Below the pieces are notes generated by a model. It saw nothing but the letters and a program-made list of their open reading frames with translations. It did not search any database and was not told the DNA's origin. Positions 38,487 through 58,473 of a stretch of 64,000 bases of DNA are shown one piece after another; position 1 is the stretch's first letter, and each line of letters begins with the position of its first letter. Made by a program: the position numbers and the translations under genes. The stretch is from Paraspadella gotoi (lineage: Eukaryota > Chaetognatha), in NCBI GenBank assembly GCA_051294375.1, contig CM119263.1, forward strand, positions 11,058,703-11,122,702. The letters are read 5' to 3'.

Positions 38487-38696
38487 GGTAAAATAACTTT
38501 CAACGAGCGCGGGAGCCTAACTTCCGGTCACGTGACGTCGACGCTGCGCATGGCGCCGTCATTCTCGGATCACGGACGCGCGTTGGGCTGTCAGGTGCTG
38601 CACCCTCGCTGGAACCTGACGCACCAGGCGCCCGCCTGTCAGTTCCAACCGCTGCAGATACGGTTCTCGCCCAAACTCATCTGCCCGTCGCAACAG
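38487..38696 (+). CDS. IgSF gene, exon E: Ig2 strands D to G and the Ig2-Ig3 linker
   Basis: Acceptor TCTCTCTCAG, donor CAACAG/GTGAAG; 210 bp, exactly 70 codons. It reads GKITFNERGSLTSGHVTSTL, then R-M-A-P-S-F-S-D-H-G-R-A-L-G-C-Q-V, where S-D-H-G-R-A-L-G-C is the F-strand signature closing Ig2. An N-glycosylation sequon (NLT) follows. The G strand ends in FSPKLICPSQQ, whose Cys sits where exons C (TAPRC) and H (GPNIQCP) also have one. The exon ends in phase 0, but exon F needs one carried base, so the junction is incomplete. Before the gap-bearing D-E intron, exon D supplies the paired Cys and Trp region. Confidence 0.9.
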
Positions 38697-40911
38697 GTGA
38701 AGGAGGAAAGGGTGGCGGGGAGTGGAGAGTAGGGTGCTGGCAGTGGGGAGTGGGGCAGAGGCTCGAAGATGAGAAGGGATGCCTTGTCGTTGTCGTCGTC
38801 GTTCCAGTCAACTGAGACAAAGGATCTCCAGAGCCGAAATCCAACTCGCACATTTCAAAACATCCGCCTTTTTTCTTTTCTGCCGAAAAAAAAAAAAACT
38901 TGGAATGAAAAATTCTTAGTCATCGTCGTCGGCTCTTCCGCCATTGTTGATTTCGAAGGAGAGGGAAAAATTCCATCTTGTCGTCGTCTTCGTCGTCGTC
39001 GTTTTAGTCGTCGTCGTTGTTGTGAACGTTGTTGACGATCACGTCGGTTAGCGTCATGCAAAAATGAAAGAGGTGATTCGTCATCGTAGCCCCGACTTAT
39101 TCAGAAACTGCCATCTTGTTCACTCTATGATTTTGTCGTCGGAATTCGGATTAGGATTAGGTAAAGAGTTTGGATGTGATCAATTTTAAACGAGACTTGA
39201 CTCAGCATTTGTGACGATCGAATGATTTGTGATTTCTTTTAAAAGATATCAATAAGGAGAATCCTTCTCGAGCGATATTCTAAACGGAGTTGCTCCCTCT
39301 CCCCGACTGTTGTGCTGAATCGGTTAAGGGGAGAAAATTTCTACGAATCGTCGTCGAATGGATTTCCCTTTAGACTTTAGACTTTAGCAATTCGAATTTC
39401 GAATCCAAAAGAATTTCAAAGTCGTCGTCCTAGTTATCGTCGTCGTCGACGTCACGCACCGGTGACTTTTTTTGCGACTTTTAAAAAACGGGTACATATT
39501 GAAAAAAAAAAAATCAAAATCGTTTTCAATTCCAAGATTTTTTTTTTTGCGACTTTTTTTCTTATTTTTCAATTTAAATTTATTATTTAATCGTTTTATT
39601 CGATTTTTTTCTCGCAATAAAGCCTAAACTCGCAATGGTTTTTTGAGGAGGGGGGAAAAGAGCGAGAAAAAAAAAGGAAAAAAAAAAAAAGAATTCGATT
39701 CTGTATGAATACAAAATGGCATTAAAAGGGTCGGCCTCCCTTCCATTTTCGGTTCTTGTTTCCGCTATGGAAGAAATGGAGGCAATCACGATTGGTGGTT
39801 CAATCTTGTTCGCAGGGTAAAGGATCGAAAATGAGGCGGAGGAGGGGGGTGGGCGTGGTAGAGGGGTGGGGAGGAGGCTTGTCTGGGTTGGTTAATCACG
39901 CGGAACGGGTAAGGTCAATCTTTCGGCATAAAAGTGCAATGAATGGAAAATGACGTTCGACGCCGTCGTCTACATCGTCGCGGTTCGTTCGTCGCGAGTC
40001 GTTCGTCGTTCGCACCAATTCGTTCGTCGCTCATCCCAGTTTTTATACATTTTGTAGTATCTTCTCATTTCTTCAATAGTTAATCGTCATTTACTGTCGA
40101 ATGTCGAAACCCCTTTTCAATTAGTTGTCCGTTTTCTATTGTTTCTTTATTATTGTACTTCGATGTTAGCCGTCATTTGTATTTCGTTTTTCTTCTTATT
40201 GAATGAATGTCGTTCAGTTTCACTGTCGTCTGCAGGAATTCGTGGCTCATTCGTTGTTATCGTTGTCATGGTGATCGTTTCTGGACGTAAATATTCAAGA
40301 AAAACAGTTTTTTTTTTCTATTTTTTTCCACCGTCACGTTCGGTTTTCCGTATTTTTTCTGCTTTTTCGCCTTTTTTCTGTTCGCGCGACTCTTTTTGTC
40401 AGTTCTGTTTGTTTATGTTGTTGTTGTCCGTCTTTTTGTCGATAAACGCTACTACTTTCTAACGTCTTCGTCGTCGTCGTCGTCGTTTCTGTCGTCGTCG
40501 CAATGTTGTCTTCGTTCTCGTCCTTGTCAACGTCTTCGTCTCAATTGTCGTCATCTTCAATATTTCCGCCGATTAAGTTCGTGTAATATTCGATAAAATA
40601 ATATCGAAACTTGTAATCTCGTATTTTGCTCTTTGATGCTGTCGTCATCGTCATCGTCATTGCCATCGTCGTCATCGTCGTCGTCATCGTCGTCGCCCTT
40701 CCCTTTTAGACGCATGAGATTTAAAATAAAAATCCCTAAATTCTGGGTCACGTGATTAATGACCCGTAAAATGAAGAAGCTGACCCGAGGAAAAGTTTTG
40801 CTTCGCAGCGCAGAAGAAATTGAAGGCTGCAACAATTCTGATGCACAAGAAGAAAGAAAGAAGAAAGAGAGAAAAGAGAAAGAGAGAGAGTAGAGGAGGG
40901 AGAGAGAGAGA

Positions 40912-40958
<47 letters not shown>

Positions 40959-42008
40959 AGATAAGACACAATCAACAATTCCTTAGTAATTTTTCTTTTT
41001 TAGTTTTTTGAATCATCCTCTTTTTTGTTTGTGTGTCCCATTTTTTAAAACTTTTTTATCGTCATTTTTCAATCGTTTTTCTTTCCCTTTCCCCCGTTCA
41101 CTCCGCCCGCCCACCGCCCCCTCTAAACCCCCCAAGACTGCTCGAAGATGATTCCGCATTCAGAGTCGCCCTTCCTTCACTTTTCCCGCATTTTTCATCC
41201 CAGTGACAATTCACGGTCGCGTCCGGCCCATTTCTACGTCATTTAGCGCCCCCGTCGGCCGATCCCGGGTCGGCCACGCCCCTTTTTTTGTACCCGCGAC
41301 GCCCCCATTCGCCATTCGCGCCAACGACGCCATGTCGGCATCCGCGTCATTTATGATTTGGGGAGCGACTCAAGATGGCGCTCGACTGATCGTCACTACT
41401 ACAAACAAAAAGTGAAAAAGACCCTCGCGTCTTTCCGATGCGATTTTTGTTGAGGAAGAGAAGAGATATTTTGTGACGTGACCGAGCCTCGCTTTGGTTT
41501 AGGGTTCTCGTCACTGCTCAGATGTCGTCGGGTCATCGTCGGGATTTCCGCGCCGGATACATTTCGATTTTCTGCAACTGCTGCCCCGAGCGAAGGACAA
41601 GAAAATCCACAGCCAAAGATTTTTAACAATAGTTTAGTCTCTTTCGTGAGTCAGGCATCTCATATTCAATGTCGTTTTTCTTTAGTTTTATTGATCATCT
41701 CAGATTCTGACTTTTCGTCAAGTCAATGTGCGCTTTTCATTCCGCTACTGTTTATCTCATCTGATCGAAGTTGGAGTTTTTTCAAAAAATCTTCGGAATA
41801 ATAACTTTGTTGTTTCTTCTTCTTTTTTTTACGATACTCCGTTCATCACCCCATGATGGCCAATTATCTATGACCTAATTTGACATCAGTCTCCCGACGA
41901 GAAACTCCTCCCTTGTCCTCAGCCCTTCTTCCGTAGTCGGCGTTCAACCAACCGGAAGCGAGTCCCGTCGTCGTCTTTCTGCAGGTGACGGATCGCCGTT
42001 TTGTCCAC

Positions 42009-42056
<48 letters not shown>

Positions 42057-42351
42057 CAAACAAAAAAGGCGCTTCTTTGCTTCTCAGATAAATAACGAGA
42101 GCGAGAGAGTGAAAGAGAGAGAGAGAGCGAGAGAGAAAAAAACAAAAAACTAACGACCATTATTTAAAAACATCTTCGCTCGCTCAACTTCCTCCCTTTC
42201 CTCCGCCCCGTCGAAACAAAACGATACTCGTCCGCTAAAAAAAATATTTCATCACTTAAAAAACAAGGATGAAAGAATCATTAGTTAAAAAACGAAAACT
42301 GTTCGTGATGGCGATGGAGGCGTGAGAAAAACTCCTCGGCTTCACTCGACG

Positions 42352-42402
42352 GCTCCACTAGTCCGCTCCACTAGTCCGCTCTACTAGTCCGCTCCACTTG
42401 CC
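42352..42402 (+). repeat. Short ~13-bp tandem repeat (CTCCACTAGTCCG)
   Basis: About four units of CTCCACTAGTCCG or close variants directly precede the 70-bp minisatellite. Confidence 0.85.
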
Positions 42403-42694
42403 GCTCTTATAGTGTAGTCGTTCTGGCTCGATAGCAAGGCCCTGTGATATTTTCCGTCATCCACCCTACTAAGCTCTTATAGTGTAGTCGTTCTGAATCG
42501 ATAGCGATGCCCTATGATATTTTTCATCATCCTCCCTACTAAGCTCTGATAGTGTTGTCATTCTGGCTCAATAGCAAGGCCCTGTGATATTTTTCATCAT
42601 CCACCCTACTAAGCTCTTATAGTGTAGTCGTTCTGGCTCGATAGCGAGGACCTGTGATATTTTCCGTCATCCACCCTACTAAGCTCTTATAGTG
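42403..42694 (+). repeat. 70-bp minisatellite, four full units plus a partial fifth
   Basis: Units begin GCTCTTATAGTGTAGTCG at 42403, 42473, 42543, 42613 and 42683. The last stops after 12 bases. Units differ by a few substitutions and keep an exact 70-bp spacing. They encode nothing obvious. Confidence 0.95.
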
Positions 42695-43398
42695 CGTCCT
42701 TCTTTTCCATTTCCATTTCCATGAGTTTCCATTTATGAGTTTTTCTCCCACAAAACGTTTTTTTTTCTCGGTTTTTCTCATTAAGTTAGAAAAAACGTGA
42801 TTTAACTCAATTTTTTTGTTTCTTCGCTTTTACTCATTTTTTTCTCGCAAACTAAAGAACCTCCGCGAGGTCGCGCTCAGTCCTTTTCACTCGATCGTAT
42901 TCGGTCCCCTCCGTGTTTCCTTACAGCAATAACAATTCAAAGTTATCACCACCTTCACACTTTTTGTGTCCCCATTCATCAAAATTACGAGCATACTACA
43001 TCTTCTATTTAACTCAATTAGTCATTATCCAATCAATGACCACCACTACTTCCGTCGCTGCTCAACTCTTCGCTTTCACTTCCCACTTCCAACGCATCCC
43101 CTTCTTCGAAGACTCTCCTCGCCCACTCTACCAACCGCGAGAGTCCCAGTCATTTTCGAGGGAAAGGCTCTGAGACTCGTAATGTTTTTTGTGGCTCCAT
43201 CGTGGTCATGACGTCGTCGTCGTCGTCGTCGTCGTCGCTCTCGTTATTGGCGAGGGCGTCGTATTTTTTTTTTCGGCGAAGTCACCGACTTGAGTGTCGT
43301 AATTTTTCGACGAAAAGAGCGCCTGCGCTCGAGCAGCCTTTTTGTAAACAAAAAAAAAGGAAAACAAAAACCAATTAAAATCAGGCAAAGGAGTCGAA

Positions 43399-43399
<1 letters not shown>

Positions 43400-43435
<36 letters not shown>

Positions 43436-43446
43436 GCGTCGTCGTC
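43400..43446. repeat. (TCG)n trinucleotide repeat
   Basis: A nearly pure TCG/CGT array with one GGC interruption. Looser CGT-rich sequence extends on both sides (43205-43240, 43490-43540). Confidence 0.9.
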
Positions 43447-45840
43447 CTAATCAACGAAGACGACCTTGGCCTCATCTTCGTCGTCTTCGTAGTTGACGTC
43501 GTCGTCATCTTCGTCATCGCCTTCTTCGTCGTTGTCGTCGCGCCTCGGTGCAGACAACTAGAAAACACTTCATTCCGCTAAATCAGTTCGTCCCTTCCTT
43601 CCACACAAACAGGACCCACACAACAAACACAATCTAACCTCATTCACCCCGCGAAGCGTCGAGCATCTCAGTCGCACCCGATCAACGCTTTCGTCTCCTC
43701 CTCCCCAGCCCAAGCTTTGCCCTCTCTCCTCCCCTTTTGCTTTTCCCTCCAAATATTTTGACAGTTTGTCTTTCATTTTTGTTTTGCTATTTTGTTCAAG
43801 CTTGATTCTGTTATAAAAATTTTTATATTTTTTTTTTGCTTGTTTGGTCTTTGTTTTTTTTTTCTTTTCGTTTTTTTCCTGTTTTTTACTAACTGAGATT
43901 TAATAAAACAATTGACAAAAAGTGGGCATGAAAACTCTGTGAGAGGAAAATTAGGTTGCATAATTATTTCACTTTGGTCTTTTTTTTTACGTCGGGCCCT
44001 TCGACAAAAACAACAACAACAACAACAACAACAACAATTCGGAAGTTCTTTCAAACCCGCGATTCTTCTAATTTTTCTTTATTTTGATTTTTTTTTTCGG
44101 AGGAAAGGAACGAGTTTCGGAGCTCTCACCAGATGGTGATTTCACTCCAGAGGCTGACTTTTCACGTGAACCCCGAGAGTGAAGGAAGTGGGAAGGGAGA
44201 AAAGAGAGAGATATTTGGCGGGGGGGGGGGGAGGAGGGGAAGGGAAGGAAAAGAAGGGGAAGGGAAGGGATGCTTGCTGGCTTGCTGGAATGGCCCCTTT
44301 TTTTCAGTCCATTTCCCCAAAGGGCGAAGTACGATTTGTCACTTTCTTTCTTTTCTTTCTTCTTCTTTCTTTCTTCTTTTTTCTTTCTTTCTTTCTTTTC
44401 TTTCTTTCTTCTTCTTTCTTTCTTTCTTTCTTTCTTTTCTTTTGTCTTTTTAACTGTCACACTTTTTTTCTATCTATTCTATCTATTTATGTTTTTAGTT
44501 TATATTCTCTCTCTCCCTCTCTCACTGACTTTAGCTTCCCATTTTTCTTCGGCATCACCTAGCGTCAACCATTCACATACGGGCTAAGGTCGTTAACCCC
44601 GGATGTCGCTCCGTGACCTTTGACCTTCGCGGAAGTCTCGCTCGTCATATTTATTTAATAGACGAGAATGAAGGAAAAAAAAAAAGAAGAAAAATGTGCA
44701 TTGAGTAATTTCAGCTCAAATCTCTCAATATATATTTATCAAAATAATTGTTTTCCTGTTAAGTTTTTTTCTGTTTTCTCTGATTCATCGTACGCACGGA
44801 GCTACATTCCTTAGATCTTTTTGGTTTATTTTGCATCCCTTTTCCTTTCTTGTTCTTTAATAATTCATTTCATATATATTAACCATTGATATTAACCTCA
44901 AAAACGTTTAGTATCAATTTCATTTTTGTAAAAAAAAAAAAAATATAGGCATTTAAGAAATTAATAATAAGAATTTTATTAATTTAAAGTAATAAACACT
45001 TTCTTGGGAGGAAAGAAACTCTGCTTCCTGGAAAAATAAACCGAATCTTTTAATCATTGATCGAAATCTAAGAGAGAATCATTTCGTTTTCGTCAAGTGA
45101 GAAACGACGAGAAATGACGGGAGATAAAGGAACATAAACGAGAGACGAATCGAGCGGGAAAAGTTGGGGGGGGGGGAAAGAGAGGAGATGAAATGGGCCT
45201 TTATGGTGGTTGATATATGAATTGTCTTTCTTTCTTTCTTTCTTTCTTTATTTCTTTCTTTCTTTTTTTCTATTTTCTTCTATTTTTTTTAGATATTTTT
45301 TTCAATTTTTCTCTTTTTTTCCCTTTCTTATTTTTAAAAATTGTCAAACTTTTTAAAATTACCTTTTCACCTGCCATTTCTTTAAAAAAACCTTAATTAT
45401 AATTACCAGATTATTTTTGTTATTTGAATCCCGGATGAGATCCTTCTGTTGCTGCTCAACTCAACTGAACAAATGTTGCTGCTCAACTGAACAAATGAAC
45501 GTCGTCTTGCTGAGTTTTCTTTTTTTTTTCATTCCCTTTGCAAACAGGTTTTCTTTGAAGGCTTTTTTTTTGCTGGCGCAATTTGTCGCAATTAACGGAG
45601 AAAAAAAAAGAGAAAAAAAAAGATGGGAAAAACAAAATGAGAAAAACTACGGAAATGAAAGAGAAAGAAATATTTTGAGAAAAAAAAAATTAGAAAGAAA
45701 AGTTGGATGCCTGGCTGGAACCCCTCAGCTTCTGTTCGTGAAAATGAACGAAAGAAAGAAAAAGAGAGATAGGAAAAAACTAATGAGTTTTAGACATGAG
45801 TTGACTATCGAAAGAAAAAAAAAACCAAATCGAAGGGAAT

Positions 45841-45870
45841 CTCTCTTCTCTCTTTCTCTCTCTCTCTTCT

Positions 45871-45952
<82 letters not shown>

Positions 45953-45974
45953 TCTCTCTCTCTCTCTCTCTCCC
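45841..45974. repeat. (CT)n microsatellite
   Basis: Interrupted CT array ending about 100 bp before exon F. It abuts the segment shared with 5234-5305. Confidence 0.95.
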
Positions 45975-45975
45975 C

Positions 45976-46048
45976 TCATCCCCGTTTCTCTTATTGTCCC
46001 TTTCATTGGAACTTCTCTTCACTCACCATTTCCTTTTCCCACTTCTCC
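45976..46048 (+). repeat. Dispersed ~72-bp segment forming the 3' end of intron E-F
   Basis: CCGTTTCTCTTATTGTCC, ATTGGAACTTCTCTTCACTC and the following ACCATTTCCTTT recur at 5234-5305 in intron A-B in the same order and strand, also after a CT array. Here the segment is followed by a C-run and the exon F acceptor, so a repeat-derived sequence supplies the region where branch point and pyrimidine tract are expected. Confidence 0.8.
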
Positions 46049-46072
46049 CAACCCCCCCCCCCTCCGCCGCAG

Positions 46073-46224
46073 TTGCTGCTGATGAATCTGAGTTCGTACA
46101 AACATCGGGTGCAGCATCGTCGCGCATTCCGATGCCGTCGGTGAAGCATCTGTTCTGGAAGATGGCGAACGGAGACTTCGTCTACTTCGACCCTTCGTCC
46201 GTCGATCAGAAGATCATTAAGCAG
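46073..46224 (+). CDS. IgSF gene, exon F: Ig3 strands C and C'
   Basis: Acceptor CCTCCGCCGCAG, donor AAGCAG/GTGAGG; 152 bp. In the only long open frame it reads VAADESEFVQTSGAASSRIP, then M-P-S-V-K-H-L-F-W-K-M-A-N-G-D-F-V-Y-F-D. KHLFWKM is the strand C Trp motif and matches AIWTKIL (Ig1) and ALIKWR (Ig2) in position. This frame needs one carried base from upstream, which exon E does not provide. The phase-0 frame stops after 23 codons. It ends in phase 0 and joins exon G without a break. Confidence 0.82.
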
Positions 46225-49904
<3,680 letters not shown>

Positions 49905-50021
49905 AGTCCGACGAAGATGACAGCGATGCTGCGGCTGAAAGAGGAACAACTCAACACTCACATGCCGTCGATCGAAGTTTCGCTCCAGGTCGCCAGGGTG
50001 CCTGGCACATACGCACCCAGG
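49905..50021 (+). CDS. IgSF gene, exon G: Ig3 strands D and E
   Basis: Acceptor TTTTCATCGACAG, donor CAGG/GTGAGA; 117 bp, 39 codons. Read in the phase set by exon F it gives SPTKMTAMLRLKEEQLNTHM then PSIEVSLQVARVPGTYAPR. SIEVSLQVARV has the alternating pattern of an E strand and lines up with TSTLRMAPSF of Ig2. A second frame (SDEDDSDAAAERG) is also open across the exon but is not compatible with exon F. The exon ends in phase 0 while exon H needs one carried base, so this junction carries a one-base conflict or a missing exon. Confidence 0.75.
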
Positions 50022-52346
<2,325 letters not shown>

Positions 52347-52472
52347 GCCGCTACGAAGGCGTCTCCAAGACGATCAAAGCCGTACTTGTCATCGGCCCCA
52401 ACATCCAGTGTCCAACTTTGGTCAGGGTCATGACGACCTCAGCCGAAGTCGTCATCGCTTGCGACATCATGG
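52347..52472 (+). CDS. IgSF gene, exon H: Ig3 strands F-G and start of Ig4
   Basis: Acceptor CTCAAACGCAG, donor ATGG/GTAAGT, the best consensus donor in the gene; 126 bp. Its long frame reads R-Y-E-G-V-S-K-T-I-K-A-V-L-V-I-G-P-N-I-Q-C-P, then TLVRVMTTSAEVVIACDIM. G-R-Y-E-G-V parallels G-K-Y-D-C-S of exon C, but the expected F-strand Cys is Gly. KAVLVIGP is the G strand, NIQC repeats the linker Cys seen in exons C and E, and EVVIACDI is the B strand of Ig4. The phase-0 frame stops at a TGA. The end phase (1) matches candidate exon I. Confidence 0.85.
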
Positions 52473-56321
<3,849 letters not shown>

Positions 56322-56384
56322 CAAGCCAGTTATTCGACTATTCACCCGGTATTTCCCTCCCTCCTCCACCCCCTCGTCCGAGAG
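56322..56384 (+). CDS. IgSF gene, candidate exon I: Ig4 strand C
   Basis: A long pyrimidine tract leads to GATACAG, then 63 bp, then a strong donor GAGAG/GTGAGA. With the one base carried from exon H it reads VKPVIRLFTRYFPPSSTPSS then E. PVIRLFTRY could be strand C with Phe in place of Trp, compared with AIWTKIL and ALIKWR of Ig1 and Ig2. Start phase matches exon H and end phase (2) matches candidate exon J. Short length, lack of Trp and an alternative open frame across the same bases keep this uncertain. Confidence 0.4.
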
Positions 56385-58308
56385 GTGAGAGGAGAGATGG
56401 GATCGAAAAGAACTGAGTGGGAGTCCGAGACGTGAGTGGCAGTGCTGAGGTGGCCAATGCCAGGGCGGCGAGTCTCAACTCGTCTCGTTGACTTGAGGTC
56501 ACGCGAAAGAAAAAAAAAGTCAGTTGGTCAACGAGTTAATTTTCGGATTGGGTCATCGACGCCCCGCTTTCTGTAAGGAGCGAACCGACGGGAAAACTGG
56601 GGACTCGTTGGGTTGATTTGCGCGAAACTTATGTCACGGAGAAAAAGATTTTTTTTTTCCGCGAGCCGAATTGCAACAATTTTTTACCCGAGAAATGGAT
56701 TGCCATTCGTTTTGTAATAAACTTACTGAGGTTTTCAGTGAGTACGTCTTTGGATGTTTAGCAATAAGCATAAGCATATTGAAAAAAATAGGCTTCTGAA
56801 TAATTTGCGTGGCAGATTCTAATGATATAAAGATAGGCATTTGTTCTTTAAATTTGAAGAGCCATTTGGGAACGTCAAAAAGCACTTGAAAGAACAGATG
56901 GATTATCCCAACGTTCTTTGTGAAGAATGAATTGGCCGCAGCGATCTCCAATTCGAAAATGAATCATTTTTTAAAGAGGCGAATTTAATTTTATTTGAGA
57001 ATTAGCTGCTTTGTTCCCGATTTTTATTGAAAACAGAGAGAGAATTGATTAGATCAGGACTTTGAACGAGGCGATCTGGTTTAAATTAAAATGGAGATGA
57101 AATACTGATGTGAAATTCCCGACGTTTATAATAATGTAATTTAACTGATATTTAACTATTTAGTCATAAATATGTCCATTTAAATTAATCACTCCATAGC
57201 GCCACGATTTAAAACGACAACCCAGAGGGGAAAAAAAAACGGGGACAGAGCTGTGGTCAGGCGGAAAAGGAAATAAAAACTCTCGGCGACCAGAGAATCG
57301 CCCGCGTCTGACCGCCATCCTTCATTGTCCTCCCAATCTCCCGGCCCTTCTCCCCTCCCGTCGTCCCCCCGGGGGAACGTGACAGAACGGGATTGAATGC
57401 GGGGCAATTATTCGCTCAAACGGTCGAGGATTAATCAGCGACGTTGTAGTAGCGAAGCACCGGTGGTCGAAGAGCCCGCGACGAAGCTGGGGGTGGTAGG
57501 ATGAGGACCGGTATAATCAGGCGGGGTTTGCCGGGGTTAAAAGGCCTACGGGGTGGGACTTGCGGAGTGGGGAGGTTCGGGAGAGTCGGGGCGGCGGGGT
57601 TGAGTCGAGGTGGGTAATGGAAATCGTCTCCAATCAGGTGGAATATGAGAGGCTTTTTTTATGCGCAGTTTGTCGGGAATCGATCCTCCTGGACTTTCGG
57701 CATTGGCTTTAGACTAAGAGTTGGAGAGAGAGAGAGACACTAGTCTCGCAGAAGGCGCTGTCATTTGTGGAGGCGGCAGGGACCCAGACGGCTTGAACGG
57801 CGCCACGGAATTCCTGAAGTCCATAGAAAGGTAGACGAAGGAAAGAGAGAGATGAACGAGAAAGAACGTGGGCTGTCAGTCGTGAATGATGAATAGATAA
57901 TTAAGAGTTTGTCTTACGCGAAGGGGAAAACATCGTGAATACGAATACGGAATCGCGCCTTGGTCAAAATGCAAGAGTAGCGAGGGGGTACCTCGAATGA
58001 AGCTTGACGGGTATATAAACTCGGTCGTTTGTTTTTGCCTGGGGAAAACGGGCAGTGACGATAGTGAAAGAAATCCCAAATTATCTGTTGCCAAAATGAT
58101 AGCAAATAAAAAAAAACTAAAACTAACAAACTCTCCATTAATAATATAATATTATAAAATTTAGATTATCAAAAACCAAAAATTTAATATAAAATAATAA
58201 TAATAATAATAAAAAATGAAAAATATAGAATTTAATACTTATTTCTTAATGAAATATTATGGTTGTAATCCTTTCTTTCATGCGATTTAAATTTAAGACA
58301 ACAAAGTT

Positions 58309-58473
58309 TTATTGAATTACAAACACGATTTTATTTGTACACATGCGGACATTTTTTGACTCTATTTTTCGAGCCACAAATGTCAAAAGCGCTGATGATG
58401 GCTCAAAAATAGCGTCGAAACATGTCCGCCATATGTACAAATAAAATCGTTGTTTGTAATTCAATAAAAACTT
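58309..58473 (+). mobile_element. Inverted-repeat element with hammerhead-like core
   Basis: Arms of about 45 bp (ATTGAATTACAAACACGATT on the left, its near reverse complement on the right) enclose two inverted copies of a core. The + strand copy has CTGATGA (58392-58398), a stem made by GGCTC and GCGTC with one mismatch, GAAAC and ATGTC. The minus-strand copy keeps the stem perfectly but has lost CTGATGA and GAAAC. ACAAATAAAATCGTTG downstream matches the tail of the element at 7699-7818, so both belong to one family. Confidence 0.62.

Larger units (their letters stand above)
38697..46072 (+). other. Intron E-F (7.4 kb); a small exon is expected here but was not found
   Basis: The phases of E (0) and F (1) do not match, and the B-strand Cys of Ig3 is missing, so an exon of 3n+1 bases encoding roughly x-G-x-x-V-x-x-x-C is expected between them. 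I could not find a convincing one. The intron holds CGT-repeat tracts, (GA)n at about 40880-40955 and 42010-42054, a 70-bp minisatellite (42403-42694), (CAA)n near 44010-44037, CTTT-rich sequence at 44340-44444, (CT)n at 45841-45974, and a dispersed segment immediately before exon F. Confidence 0.6.

Noticed and set aside
39817-39910. Exon-like GKGSKMRRRRGVGV stretch after TTCGCAG with a GTAAGG donor
   Set aside because: Ends in phase 0, so it does not repair the E-F phase break; Gly/Arg low complexity with no Ig pattern.
42403-42694. CRISPR-like regular repeat
   Set aside because: Units are contiguous 70-bp tandem copies without spacers, in a eukaryotic intron.
45417-46082. Plus-strand 221-codon open frame ending at exon F
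   Set aside because: Lys/Glu-rich then Ser/Leu from a CT array; overlaps the exon F acceptor region in another frame.
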